From: Paenibacillus sp. FSL R5-0345
GTDB lineage: Bacteria > Bacillota > Bacilli > Paenibacillales > Paenibacillaceae
Reading direction: 5' to 3'
NCBI RefSeq assembly: GCF_000758585.1
Contig: NZ_CP009281.1
Location: 1,116,001-1,180,000 of the forward strand
DNA length: 64,000 nt
Shown: positions 34,256-43,552 of the stretch, in pieces
How the letters are laid out: every line of letters begins with the position of its first letter
Numbering within the stretch: the stretch's first letter is position 1
Position numbers and translations under genes: made by a program
Notes under the pieces: generated by a model
Database searches by the model: none
What the model was told of the DNA's origin: nothing
The model's input: only the letters and a program-made list of their open reading frames with translations

Positions 34256-34379
34256 TTAGTTTAAGCCAATCTTTATCTACTATTCATATTCTTTTAAGCT
34301 AAGAGGGTTATAGTAATCACATAACCCCCTTATAATATAGACCTTGACCCTGCCGGACGTTGGCGGGGTCCTTTTTTTG
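34256..34379 (+). repeat. Tandem 145-bp unit, copy 2
   Basis: Near copy of 34111-34233, with about a dozen differences; the upstream block, -10-like hexamer, C-run and terminator are all kept. Confidence 0.88.
34321..34378 (+). ncRNA. Candidate small RNA 2 with C-rich single-stranded region
   Basis: Same layout as candidate 1: TATAGT at 34309-34314, a C-run (ATAACCCCCTTA) and the terminator stem GACCCTGCC/GGCGGGGTC (one wobble) followed by CTTTTTTT. Base changes within the stem stay pairable (G-C to G-U type), which supports selection on RNA structure. Confidence 0.55.
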
Positions 34380-34471
34380 TGTGAAGAGAGGAAGTACATT
34401 ATGTCGATGCACTTTTCTGTCGTTATGGATTATGCTTAGAAGAAAGTAATTGATGGGGAAGAGGTTTGCGA

Positions 34472-36241
34472 ATGAATATGACATGGAATTTGGATATCTT
34501 ATATCCTTCCTTTGAGTCAGAGAAGTTAAAAGGGGATCGTGAGCTACTGAGTCAACATATACAAGATTTAAAGATGTGGGCTGAGAATCATTTGAAAGCG
34601 ACAGCTGTTACGGCTGCACCTGTGGAGAACTTTTTAAGACTCTACAATGATTATAAAAGCGTATATGTATGTTTATTGGCCTATGCAGAGTTAACGCTTA
34701 GTGCAGACAGCAGTTGTGAGGAAGCTATGAATCTTGCGGATGATATTGAACATATAAGCTCAGAGATTGCTGGAGTAGTTGCGGGTTTTAACCGTTGGAT
34801 TAGTACTTGTGATCACATAGATGAGCTTATCGTTAGCTCAACTTATCTTTTGAAGCATCGATTTTATTTAAAGGAGCTTCTTCTGCAATCCCGTTATGTA
34901 TTAAATGAGGAAGTGGAAGTTGCAATTGCCAGAATGCAGAGCACGGGTTCTAAAGCGTGGGGAAGGCTCTACATGGAGAGCGTATCGAGTACACTAGCAG
35001 ATGTGGTAGTACAAGGGGAAACTAAGAAAGTAACGCTTGCGGAACTAAGGAGTATGGCCTATGAGAATAACGCTGCATTAAGAAAAGCGGCTTATGAAGC
35101 CGAGGCTGAAGCTTGCAGCCGTATTGCTGGGGTTTGTGCAGCTTGCATGAATGGAATAAGCGGTGAGGCGCTAACGGTTTATGGCATGCGTGGATATCAA
35201 TCTTCTCTGGAAAAGGTGTTAGTGGCATCGCGAATGGACAGTGAAACTTTATCGGCAATGCTCGCCGCTCTTCAGGAGAGTCTGCCAGCTTTTCATACCT
35301 ATTATCAAAAGAAAGCCGAATTGCTGGGACATTCTACAAAGCTGCCTTTTTACGATATTTTTGCACCGATTGGCGAAGAAAGTGTAAAAATCTCTTATGA
35401 AGATGCTCAAAAAACAATTGTTTCTAGCTTCGGAACCTTTAGCGAGGAATTGGCCAGTTTAGCGCAAAAGGCTTTTGATCAGCAATGGATTGATGCAGAA
35501 CCTAGAGCGGGTAAGGGTGGATATGGGCTCTGCATTGATATTTTTCCGATAGGCGAGAGCAGAATCATGACCCAGTTCACCGGAAATGCTATAGATATTA
35601 GTATCCTTGCCCATGAGCTCGGCCATGCGTATCATAGCTCCTGTCTGGGGAATGAAACGATGCTGAACACAGATTACCCGATACCGATTGCTGAAACGGC
35701 TTCGATCTTTTGCGAGACGATTGTAAATCAGGCACTACTCACTAGTTCGACCAAGAAAGAAGCGCTGCTTCTATTGGAAAGAAGTATTTCCGATGCTGGG
35801 TATTATCTTGTAGACTTCTATGCTCGTTATTTATTTGAGCTTAAATTATATGAGAGAAGAGCCTTAGGTCCGCTTCCTGTTCAAGAGCTGAACGAATTGA
35901 TGATTACTTGTATGGTGGAAGCTTACGGTGAGAGCATTGATCCTGACACGATCCATCCTTACATGTGGATGAACAAGGCCGGCTATTTTATGGCTGGTTA
36001 TGAATTTATGAACTTCCCGTATTCTTTCGGACTATTATTCGCTAAAGGACTCTACGCAGAATATTTAAAAAAGGGCGAGGGATTCGTCGCCCGGTATCGT
36101 CAGTTCCTTAGTGCTACCAGCAAGCATAATATTGCAGATGTAGCAAAGTTTATGGATATTGATGTACATTCCATTGATTTTTGGAGAGGGGCTTTAAAGC
36201 TGATAGAAACCGATATTAAGGCATTCATCAGCACAACTTAA
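34472..36241 (+). CDS. M3-family oligoendopeptidase (PepF-like)
   Basis: 589 residues. The zinc motif HELGH (ISILAHELGHAYHSS, first His at residue 381) and the downstream Glu in the ETASIFCET helix are intact, so the enzyme should be an active thimet-type metallopeptidase of short cytoplasmic peptides. No signal peptide is present. GAAGAGG (34458-34464) sits seven bases before ATG 34472; a TTG at 34466 is an alternative. The stop overlaps the stop of the convergent nucleotidase gene (shared TTAA, 36238-36241). Confidence 0.92.
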   Translation: MNMTWNLDILYPSFESEKLKGDRELLSQHIQDLKMWAENHLKATAVTAAPVENFLRLYNDYKSVYVCLLAYAELTLSADSSCEEAMNLADDIEHISSEIAGVVAGFNRWISTCDHIDELIVSSTYLLKHRFYLKELLLQSRYVLNEEVEVAIARMQSTGSKAWGRLYMESVSSTLADVVVQGETKKVTLAELRSMAYENNAALRKAAYEAEAEACSRIAGVCAACMNGISGEALTVYGMRGYQSSLEKVLVASRMDSETLSAMLAALQESLPAFHTYYQKKAELLGHSTKLPFYDIFAPIGEESVKISYEDAQKTIVSSFGTFSEELASLAQKAFDQQWIDAEPRAGKGGYGLCIDIFPIGESRIMTQFTGNAIDISILAHELGHAYHSSCLGNETMLNTDYPIPIAETASIFCETIVNQALLTSSTKKEALLLLERSISDAGYYLVDFYARYLFELKLYERRALGPLPVQELNELMITCMVEAYGESIDPDTIHPYMWMNKAGYFMAGYEFMNFPYSFGLLFAKGLYAEYLKKGEGFVARYRQFLSATSKHNIADVAKFMDIDVHSIDFWRGALKLIETDIKAFISTT

Positions 36242-37818
36242 ACCACTCTCCAGTTGTGATCACAGGTAGCTTCAATTTGACCGCGTTTTTCAATGTAATT
36301 CGTGACAATTTCAGACATGTCGATCAGTACTTCTTTGACAATCGGCTTGCCCTTATACATCTCATAATCTCCACCGCCGCTTGCTCTATAGTTGTTCATA
36401 ACAACATCATATTCCTTAGAGTCCTCTACAGGCTGTCCACGATACAGCAGATGGAGGACTCTTTTGCCTACAGGTTTATGGACATGAAGCTCGTAGTGGA
36501 TGCCTTCCCACATATCATAATTGTAATGTTGCGATTTAGGTTCTACATAAGCAGGGTTAACCATTACATTTCCCTCTATATCCTTTTGAAAATAATTGGC
36601 GGTTTGTTCCAGTGCCTCTTTTATATCTCGCCCGGTCAGTCTTAGTACAGTTAGCGTGTTAGGGTAAATGAAGTTAGAAAGAATGTCTCTCCGTGTAATG
36701 GTGTTACTGAAACCCTTGCAATCGTTACTGAGCAAAGCTGATGTTGAGATTTCTACACCGGTAGCCTCCATTTGTACCTTATTCATGAATTCTATAAAGG
36801 GATGGTCAGCCATTCGGCATTCATCTGCACTAGAAATAGATAAATCACCGATAACTGTACCTATTCTCTCATCCAGCCAGATTTCTGTTTCTGATTCAAG
36901 AGTACTGCTAAGCTCTAGAAGTGCATCATCTACAGCGGTCTTGTCGTCCACAGCAAGGAGTTCGGCTTGTTTACTCTTAATCTTCCAATGCTCGTTTTCT
37001 TTTTGAAAGATTACTGAAATCTTACCTAGGGAATGCCCATTACAACCAGGCTGTATGATCGTCACACCATTTAGCTCACTAGCTATGAAGCGATGCTGAT
37101 GTCCGGTAATTAACACATCTAAGCCTTCAACCTCTGTGCACATTGCGTAGGCTTGATTCTCCCCGGTTAGTCTCTCTACAGGTTCACCACTAATGAGGTC
37201 GCGCTCAAATCCGCCATGATAAGCTACAACGAGTAAATCGGGCTGTTCTTCTTCTCGTATCGTGGCACACCAAAGTTTTACAGTCTCTAACGAATCCTTA
37301 AATTGAAGTCCTTCTATATGGACAGGATTCTCCCAGTGGGGAATGTAATGTGTGGTAACCCCTAGAATGGCTACCTTGATTTTTTGGTCTACCCACTTGA
37401 TGATATAAGGTTTACCAAATGCGGGCTTACATGTCGTGCGATCTATAATCCCAGCAGATAACCAAGGGAATTTGGAATCCTGAATGGCTTTATTGAGCAG
37501 TGGCTTACCAAAATTAAACTCATGGTTGCCGATAATTGCAGCGTCATATTTTAATTCGTTCAGTGCAGCTATGCCTGGATTTAATTCGTCACTGTACTGT
37601 GTGGCTGCATAATAAGCTAGCGGTGTCCCTTGAATAAGATCGCCGTTATCCAGAAGAATCAGTTCCGGACAATGGGATCTTTCTTGTTTAATAAGGCTGG
37701 CAATGGTTGCTAAGCCCTTTTGTCGTTTCTCACCTGTACGGTAATCAATGGGTCCTAAGTGCCCATGTAGATCACTTGTTATGAGGATTTCACAGGTTAA
37801 AGTGTTGTCTTTATTCAT
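36238..37818 (-). CDS. Bifunctional UDP-sugar hydrolase/5'-nucleotidase-type metallophosphatase
   Basis: 526 residues. The N-terminal calcineurin-like phosphatase domain shows its metal motifs: SDLHGHLGPID, LDNGDLIQGTPLAYY, GNHEFNFG, VAYHGGFERD and GHQHRF. The C-terminal 5'-nucleotidase domain (about 330-510) contains YRASGGGDY, the base-stacking region. There is no export signal, unlike YfkN or UshA, so it acts in the cytoplasm or leaves by another route. GGAGG lies before the ATG. It is divergent from phnD, with a PhoP box between them, which suggests phosphate salvage. Confidence 0.9.
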   Translation of the reverse strand: MNKDNTLTCEILITSDLHGHLGPIDYRTGEKRQKGLATIASLIKQERSHCPELILLDNGDLIQGTPLAYYAATQYSDELNPGIAALNELKYDAAIIGNHEFNFGKPLLNKAIQDSKFPWLSAGIIDRTTCKPAFGKPYIIKWVDQKIKVAILGVTTHYIPHWENPVHIEGLQFKDSLETVKLWCATIREEEQPDLLVVAYHGGFERDLISGEPVERLTGENQAYAMCTEVEGLDVLITGHQHRFIASELNGVTIIQPGCNGHSLGKISVIFQKENEHWKIKSKQAELLAVDDKTAVDDALLELSSTLESETEIWLDERIGTVIGDLSISSADECRMADHPFIEFMNKVQMEATGVEISTSALLSNDCKGFSNTITRRDILSNFIYPNTLTVLRLTGRDIKEALEQTANYFQKDIEGNVMVNPAYVEPKSQHYNYDMWEGIHYELHVHKPVGKRVLHLLYRGQPVEDSKEYDVVMNNYRASGGGDYEMYKGKPIVKEVLIDMSEIVTNYIEKRGQIEATCDHNWRVV

Positions 37819-37885
37819 GGGAAGCCTCCTGCAAATTATAAGTTCAGACCCCCATTCTATCAGATAATTTGGAAATTTTAAGAGA

Positions 37886-37913
37886 TTAAAATAAATTTTA
37901 CATATATTTAATA
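37886..37913 (+). promoter_or_regulatory. PhoP box upstream of phnD
   Basis: Three direct hexamers at exact 11-bp spacing: TTAAAA (37886-37891), TTTACA (37897-37902) and TTAATA (37908-37913). They match the Bacillus PhoP consensus TT(A/C/T)A(C/T)A-N5 at 5, 6 and 6 positions. A -10-like TATAGT follows at 37945-37950. The box could also serve the divergent nucleotidase gene. Confidence 0.65.
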
Positions 37914-37992
37914 GTTAGATGCCCTAGATTTAATACAAAATATTTATAGTCTAGAAGTACTAAAAAAAAAGAAAACAGTGGAGGTCTTTCGT

Positions 37993-38970
37993 TTGAGAAA
38001 AATAAGTAAATTCGTATTGCCGCTAATGATGTCTATTACACTGCTTAGTGGTTGTGGTGCTAATAACACTACTAATACTGCAAACCAAGGATCTACAGAT
38101 GGAACAAATGCACCGAAGGAAACGGCAGCTCCTGTAGCAGAGGGTTATGTTCCAGAGAAGCTTACAGTACAATTTGTCCCTTCCCAAAATGCAGATACGC
38201 TCGAAGCTAAGGCGAAACCTCTTGAAAAATTACTGGGTGATAAACTCGGTATTCCTGTAGAAGTAAGTGTCTCGACTGATTACAACACAGTTATCGAAGC
38301 TATGGCTTCCAAAAAAGTGGATGTGGGCTTCCTTCCTCCAACAGCTTACGTATTAGCAAAAGAAAAAGGAGCTGCTGAAGTTATTCTTCAAGCTCAGCGT
38401 TTTGGAGTAAATGATGAAACGGGTGCTCCGACAGATGAATTAGCTGATTTCTACAAATCTATGATTATTGTTAAGAAAGATTCTGCGATCAAATCCGTTG
38501 CCGATTTGAAAGGCAAAAAAATTGCCTATCAAAACGTTACATCCTCAGCAGGTTTTGTATGGCCGGCTGCAACGCTGATGGATGCAGGACTTGATCCGTT
38601 GAAAGATGTACAAGCCATCACGGTTAAGGGACATGATCAAGGCGTACTTGCTGTGCTGAACGGTGACGTAGATGCAGCAGCTATTTTCCAAGATGCTCGT
38701 AATGTAGTCCTTAAGGATTATCCGAAAGTATTTGAAGATACCCAAGTTCTTGCCTTCACTGATAAAATCCCTAACGATACGATTTCGGTTCGTTCAGATA
38801 TGAACAAGGAATGGATGGAGAAGATTCAGCAAGCATTCATTGATATCGCAGCTGACAAAGAAGGACATGAGATTGTTAAAGAAATTTATTCTCATGAAGG
38901 ATATGTGAAGTCACAAGATAGCAACTTTGACATTGTTCGTGAATACAACAATAAAGTAAAAACAGAGTAG
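37993..38970 (+). CDS. phnD: Phosphonate/phosphite ABC transporter substrate-binding lipoprotein
   Basis: 325 residues. The signal peptide ends in the lipobox LLSGCGAN, followed by a Thr/Asn-rich linker. The mature part is the PhnD fold: LTVQFVPSQNADTLEAKAKPLEKLLGDKLGIPVEV, then VDVGFLPPTAYVLAKEKGAAEVILQAQR. GGAGGT (37980-37985) precedes the TTG start at 37993 by seven bases; GTG 37978 would leave no ribosome site. It delivers phosphonates, phosphite or related compounds to PhnE. No C-P lyase genes follow, so degradation must be encoded elsewhere. Confidence 0.9.
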   Translation: MRKISKFVLPLMMSITLLSGCGANNTTNTANQGSTDGTNAPKETAAPVAEGYVPEKLTVQFVPSQNADTLEAKAKPLEKLLGDKLGIPVEVSVSTDYNTVIEAMASKKVDVGFLPPTAYVLAKEKGAAEVILQAQRFGVNDETGAPTDELADFYKSMIIVKKDSAIKSVADLKGKKIAYQNVTSSAGFVWPAATLMDAGLDPLKDVQAITVKGHDQGVLAVLNGDVDAAAIFQDARNVVLKDYPKVFEDTQVLAFTDKIPNDTISVRSDMNKEWMEKIQQAFIDIAADKEGHEIVKEIYSHEGYVKSQDSNFDIVREYNNKVKTE

Positions 38971-39019
38971 TCCAAGCCGTTCAAGGATACAACGATGTTG
39001 GTGTATAACAGTCATTAAG

Positions 39020-39070
39020 GATAGCCAGCTCCGGATTCCCCCCCCGGATCTGGCTATCTCTTTCTCTTTT
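39020..39070 (+). terminator. Hairpin between phnD and phnC
   Basis: GATAGCCAGCTCCGG pairs with CCGGATCTGGCTATC (one mismatch) and is followed by TCTTTCTCTTTT. It should partly end transcription after phnD, so that binding protein exceeds membrane subunits. Confidence 0.85.
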
Positions 39071-39108
39071 ATACGATTATACGAAAACACACACAAAGGA
39101 ATGATTTC

Positions 39109-39891
39109 ATGATAAAGATTCAGAATGTATCCAAGACGTATCAAAACGGAACTAAAGGCTTGAACAACATAAATCTGACTATTCCAGCTGGGGAATTTGT
39201 AGCTATTGTTGGTCTTTCTGGAGCGGGGAAGTCCACCTTGCTGCGTTCCATTAACCGGCTTCATGATATTTCAGAAGGCGATATTCTTATCAATGGGCAA
39301 TCCATCAAGAAGGCAAAGGGAAGCCAGCTCCGAATGATCCGTAGAAATATCGGAATGATCTTCCAAAGCTTTAACTTAGTCAAACGTACGACGGTGCTTC
39401 GTAATGTATTGGCAGGGCGGGTCGGCTATCATTCTACAATGCGGACGATCATTGGGAGATTCCCACAGAAGGATATCGACTTAGCCTTTGAGTCACTCGA
39501 TAGGGTCAATATTGCTGAGAAGGCCTACACACGTGCAGATCAACTATCTGGAGGTCAGCAGCAGCGCGTGGCTATTGCCCGTGTTCTTGCGCAGGAGGCG
39601 CAAATTATCCTTGCAGATGAACCTGTCGCTTCACTGGATCCGCTCACGACCAAGCAGGTTATGGATGATTTGAAAAAAATTAATGTGGAGCTTGGGATCA
39701 CCACCATCGTGAACTTGCACTTTATCGATCTTGCTAGAGAATATGCTACCCGGATTATCGGACTCCGAGCAGGAGAAGTGGTCTTCGATGGCCCTGTATC
39801 GGAGGCAACCGATGAGAAGTTCGCTGAGATTTACGGAAGACCGATTCATCAGGATGAGTTGTTAGGTGAGCCTGTAATCGGGGGCATGTGA
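39109..39891 (+). CDS. phnC: Phosphonate ABC transporter ATP-binding protein
   Basis: 260 residues with a complete ABC ATPase: Walker [10 protein letters not shown] (about residues 33-41), signature [17 protein letters not shown], Walker B IILADEP and the switch His in NLHFIDLA. The insert '[17 protein letters not shown]' is typical of PhnC. AAAGGAATG precedes the ATG. One base separates its stop from phnE1. Confidence 0.93.
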   Translation: MIKIQNVSKTYQNGTKGLNNINLTIPAGEFVAIVGLSGAGKSTLLRSINRLHDISEGDILINGQSIKKAKGSQLRMIRRNIGMIFQSFNLVKRTTVLRNVLAGRVGYHSTMRTIIGRFPQKDIDLAFESLDRVNIAEKAYTRADQLSGGQQQRVAIARVLAQEAQIILADEPVASLDPLTTKQVMDDLKKINVELGITTIVNLHFIDLAREYATRIIGLRAGEVVFDGPVSEATDEKFAEIYGRPIHQDELLGEPVIGGM

Positions 39892-39892
39892 T

Positions 39893-40684
39893 ATGAATTT
39901 GAATGCAGAGAAACTACACCCCAAACCGCCAAGGAAAATAAAGCATTATTTCACAGTCATCATATTAGTAGTATTACTGTGGAGAAGTGCAGTTTTGACC
40001 GATTCATCTATCGGTGAGCTGATCTCCGGTCTGCCGAATATGCTGGATCTGTTTAAGGAAATGTTCCCTCCAAACTGGGGGTATTTTGACAATATTATAG
40101 ATGCGATGCTGGAGACGATCCGGATGGCATTGGTCGGTACAACGTTTGGTGCCATTCTTGCAGTTCCCATTGCACTACTGTGTGCAAGCAATATTACGCA
40201 AAGTCGATGGCTTCATTATCCAGTGCGTATGCTGCTGAATTTGATCCGCACAATTCCTGATCTATTGCTGGCTTCTATTTTTGTCGCCATTTTCGGTCTC
40301 GGTGCGCTTCCGGGAATATTTGCTTTGACGGTATTTTCGCTGGGGCTGATCGCCAAGCTTACGTATGAATCGTTGGAGACGATTGAAAAGGGACCTTTGG
40401 AAGCAATGACTTCAGTCGGAGCGAATAAGACGCAACGAATTATATTCGGAGTCATTCCGCAGGTACAGGCTCATTTCATGTCCTATGTGCTGTATGCCTT
40501 TGAGATCAATGTCCGTGCTGCAGCAGTTTTAGGTTTGGTAGGCGCGGGTGGAATCGGCCATTACTATGAAGTGACATTAGGCTTTTTAGAATACGATAAG
40601 ACTTGCACCATTATCTTGTTCACATTAGCAGTAGTATTGATTATTGATTATGTAAGCACTAAGCTGCGGGAGAAATTAATATGA
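39893..40684 (+). CDS. phnE: Phosphonate ABC transporter permease 1
   Basis: 263 residues and about six membrane helices. The EAA loop reads EAMTSVGANKTQRIIFGVIPQV near residues 165-187. The helix motif FEINVRAAAVLGLVGAGGIGHYYE is the PhnE signature. It overlaps the second permease by 4 bp (ATGA), so both are made together and probably form a heterodimer. Confidence 0.92.
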   Translation: MNLNAEKLHPKPPRKIKHYFTVIILVVLLWRSAVLTDSSIGELISGLPNMLDLFKEMFPPNWGYFDNIIDAMLETIRMALVGTTFGAILAVPIALLCASNITQSRWLHYPVRMLLNLIRTIPDLLLASIFVAIFGLGALPGIFALTVFSLGLIAKLTYESLETIEKGPLEAMTSVGANKTQRIIFGVIPQVQAHFMSYVLYAFEINVRAAAVLGLVGAGGIGHYYEVTLGFLEYDKTCTIILFTLAVVLIIDYVSTKLREKLI

Positions 40685-41484
40685 GTAAATCATGGAATAC
40701 CCTTGTCCCTAAACCTCGTAAAAATCGCTTCCGCCTACTGATTTATGTGGCATTAGTGATAGTCTATATTTGGGCCTTTTCCGGAGTACCGTTTAATGGA
40801 TTTAAAGAAACCGCCGGGGTCATTACTAAGGCGATCTTTGCCGGGATATTCTCACCTGACTGGGCCTTCGTTTATTTACCAGATGGGGAGGATCTGCTTC
40901 GTGGATTGCTTGAAACGCTTGCTATTTCAATTTTAGGAACTTTTATCTCGACCTTCATATGTATCCCTTTTGCTTTTTGGGCTGCGGTCAACATGAGCAA
41001 GGGAAAGGTGATTTCGGGTTCCGGTAAGCTGGTGTTAAGCTTTATACGGACATTCCCTGAGATCATTATGGCTTTGCTGTTTATCAAGGCTGTTGGGCCG
41101 GGTTCATTTGCAGGTGTACTGGCTCTGGGACTGCATTCCGTGGGCATGCTCGGCAAATTGTTCGCGGATGAGATTGAGAATATTGATAACGGTCCACTTG
41201 AAGCCTTAATTTCTTCTGGCGCCAGCCGCATGCAGGTGTTATGGTTTGCTGTTGTACCGCAGGTATTGCCAGGCTTTCTATCCTACACTTTATACAGGTT
41301 CGAAATTAACGTTCGCTCAGCTACGATTCTGGGTGTGATTGGAGCTGGGGGGATTGGTACGCCGTTAATCTTCGCACTCAGTTCACGGAATTGGGACCGG
41401 GTCGGAATTATCCTACTAGGCATTATTGTGATGATTACGATTATTGATTTGATTTCCGGCATGATTCGGAAGAAGCTAGTATAA
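40681..41484 (+). CDS. phnE: Phosphonate ABC transporter permease 2
   Basis: 267 residues, a paralogue of the preceding permease. The EAA loop is EALISSGASRMQVLWFAVVPQVLPG and the signature FEINVRSATILGVIGAGGIGTPLIFAL is kept. Start and upstream stop overlap. It ends the phnDCEE operon, and a terminator follows. Confidence 0.92.
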   Translation: MSKSWNTLVPKPRKNRFRLLIYVALVIVYIWAFSGVPFNGFKETAGVITKAIFAGIFSPDWAFVYLPDGEDLLRGLLETLAISILGTFISTFICIPFAFWAAVNMSKGKVISGSGKLVLSFIRTFPEIIMALLFIKAVGPGSFAGVLALGLHSVGMLGKLFADEIENIDNGPLEALISSGASRMQVLWFAVVPQVLPGFLSYTLYRFEINVRSATILGVIGAGGIGTPLIFALSSRNWDRVGIILLGIIVMITIIDLISGMIRKKLV

Positions 41485-41510
41485 CTGAATCGCGTAATTA
41501 CATGTTAGAC

Positions 41511-41554
41511 AAAGACCTCCTTAGGGTATGAATAGAGCCTATGGGGGTCTTTTT
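41511..41554 (+). terminator. Intrinsic terminator of the phn operon
   Basis: AAGACCTCC pairs with GGGGGTCTT (one wobble) and runs into TTTT. Confidence 0.85.
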
Positions 41555-41654
41555 ATGATTAGCGCATTATTCGGAAAAGCTATATAGAAGTAATAATACT
41601 TTTTGTGTTAACATATGTTGGTCTATCCGAACTTGTACCAAAGGAGTTGAAAAC

Positions 41655-42386
41655 TTGGAAACTGCGCTTATTGGCAGCTTTGTATCAGCAATGGCTACGG
41701 TGCTTGGAGCGTTTCCGATCCTGTTTGTGAAGAGGTTATCTGAGAAATGGAAGGACGTTCTCGTTGCTTTTACAGCAGGTATTATGGTATCGGCTTCTAC
41801 ATTTGGACTCATGCCGCAAGCGATTAAAGAATCGGGGATTATCGCTTTAACCTTAGGCTTGATTACAGGTGTACTGCTTCTCGATTTAATTGAAAAAAAC
41901 ATTCCGCATATCGACGTGGAGAATAAACCCGGATACACCAATATGGATTCGAAGGCGTTGCTCGTTTTGATCGCGCTATTCATTCACAACATACCAGAAG
42001 GTCTTAGTACGGGATTCAGTTATGCCAGTGAACAGGCGAGCCTGGGTCCGACCGTGGCCATTGCAATTGGTGCGCAAAATATGCCCGAAGGATTGATTCT
42101 TGCAGTCTTTTTGATGAATTCTAGAACAAGCAAGTTAAAAGCCCTGGGAATTGTTACGCTTACCGGACTTATGGAAATGGTATCTGCGGTGATCGGCTAT
42201 TTTACAGCCAGTTATCTGCAAAATGTAGTGGGTTATGGTCTTGCTTTTGCAGCCGGGGCTATGCTATTCATCGTCTACAAGGAACTTATTCCAGAGAGTC
42301 ATGGCCATGGTTACGAACGGCCTTCGACGTATTCATTTATCTTTGGATTATTAATTATGGTGTATATTACGCAGATATTTGGGTGA
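41655..42386 (+). CDS. ZIP-family metal transporter
   Basis: 243 residues and about eight helices. The metal-binding motifs of helices 4 and 5 are intact: HNIPEGLSTG and QNMPEGLILA. This is the ZIP (ZupT-like) family, which imports zinc, iron or manganese. The start is TTG at 41655, with AAGGAG (41641-41646) eight bases upstream. It is a single gene with a terminator on each side. I see no clear Zur or MntR operator. Confidence 0.9.
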   Translation: METALIGSFVSAMATVLGAFPILFVKRLSEKWKDVLVAFTAGIMVSASTFGLMPQAIKESGIIALTLGLITGVLLLDLIEKNIPHIDVENKPGYTNMDSKALLVLIALFIHNIPEGLSTGFSYASEQASLGPTVAIAIGAQNMPEGLILAVFLMNSRTSKLKALGIVTLTGLMEMVSAVIGYFTASYLQNVVGYGLAFAAGAMLFIVYKELIPESHGHGYERPSTYSFIFGLLIMVYITQIFG

Positions 42387-42398
42387 GTAGAAAAAAAA

Positions 42399-42453
42399 CG
42401 GCCAATGAAGTGCCAGAGCAGCTTAAGCTGCCTGACCTCATTGGCCGTCTTTA
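42399..42453. terminator. Bidirectional terminator between the ZIP and aldo/keto reductase genes
   Basis: ACGGCCAATGA pairs exactly with TCATTGGCCGT. An A-run (eight A) precedes and CTTTA follows, so it can end both convergent transcripts. Confidence 0.85.
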
Positions 42454-42468
42454 TGGTTTAATCTATAA

Positions 42469-43461
42469 TTATCCTCGCAAAATCGTCTCGATTTGCTCCA
42501 GCTCTTCTGCGCTTAGCTCCGGTGCATTCAAGGAAGCGACAGCATCTTCAATCTGGCTCACCTTACTTGCACCGATCAAAGCTGAAGTGACTTTACCTCC
42601 GCGGAGTACCCAAGATAACGCTAGTTGAGACATTTTTTGTCCACGTGCAGCAGCAATCTCGTTCAGTTTGCGAACCTTAGCGATCTTCTCTTCCGTAATG
42701 GCATCTTCGGACAGGAATACACTTGGTCCAGCAGCGCGAGAATCGGGAGCAATTCCGTTAAGATAGCGGTCGGTAAGAATGCCTCCTTGTAGTGGAGAGA
42801 ACACAATCGATCCGATACCCTCCTCAGTTAATACATCCTGCAAGCCGTCTTCGATCCAGCGGGACATCATGGAGTAGTTAGGTTGATGAATCAGGCAAGG
42901 CGTTCCAAGCCGAAGAAGAATTTGTGCCGCTTCGCGTGTCTGTTCAGGGTTGTAATTCGAAATCCCAACATACAGCGCTTTACCTTGACGTACAATAAGA
43001 TCCAGCGCAGCCATAGTCTCTTCCAGTGGTGTATTCGGATCTGGACGGTGGTGATAGAAAATATCTACATAATCAAGGCCCATACGTTTCAAGCTTTGGT
43101 CTAGACTGGAGACGAGATATTTCTTGGAGCCCCATTCGCCATAAGGACCGGCCCACATATAATATCCAGCCTTAGTAGAGATGACCATTTCATCACGATA
43201 AGGAGCAAGATCCTTCTTAAGGATTTGACCAAAGCTTTCTTCTGCGGAGCCAGCTGGGGGACCGTAGTTATTAGCGAGATCAAAATGAGTGATTCCAAGA
43301 TCGAAAGCTCTTCTTGCCATGGCGCGACCATTCTCGAATAAGTCGTTTCCGCCAAAGTTATGCCATAGTCCTAGCGAGATCGCCGGAAGGAGTAGACCGC
43401 TTTTTCCAGTGCGGTTATATTTCATATTGTCATATCTGGTAGCGCTTGCGTTATACATCAT
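42469..43461 (-). CDS. Aldo/keto reductase, YghZ (L-glyceraldehyde 3-phosphate reductase) type
   Basis: 330 residues, nearly collinear with E. coli YghZ. The catalytic tetrad is visible: Asp and Tyr in HFDLANNYGPP, Lys in VISTKAGY and His in IFYHHRPD. The C-terminal NADPH site contains ALIGASKVSQIEDAV. Known relatives reduce L-glyceraldehyde 3-phosphate and methylglyoxal. AGGAGG stands five bases before the first of two adjacent ATGs. The AraC gene upstream on the same strand, 91 bp away, may regulate it. Confidence 0.9.
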   Translation of the reverse strand: MMYNASATRYDNMKYNRTGKSGLLLPAISLGLWHNFGGNDLFENGRAMARRAFDLGITHFDLANNYGPPAGSAEESFGQILKKDLAPYRDEMVISTKAGYYMWAGPYGEWGSKKYLVSSLDQSLKRMGLDYVDIFYHHRPDPNTPLEETMAALDLIVRQGKALYVGISNYNPEQTREAAQILLRLGTPCLIHQPNYSMMSRWIEDGLQDVLTEEGIGSIVFSPLQGGILTDRYLNGIAPDSRAAGPSVFLSEDAITEEKIAKVRKLNEIAAARGQKMSQLALSWVLRGGKVTSALIGASKVSQIEDAVASLNAPELSAEELEQIETILRG

Positions 43462-43552
43462 TATTTCCTCCTAAAAAGACTTATTTCTGATTACGTTACG
43501 TCCTTATTGTAGCGAAAGATCCCGGACAAACGTATGTCAGCAAGGAAGAAGT

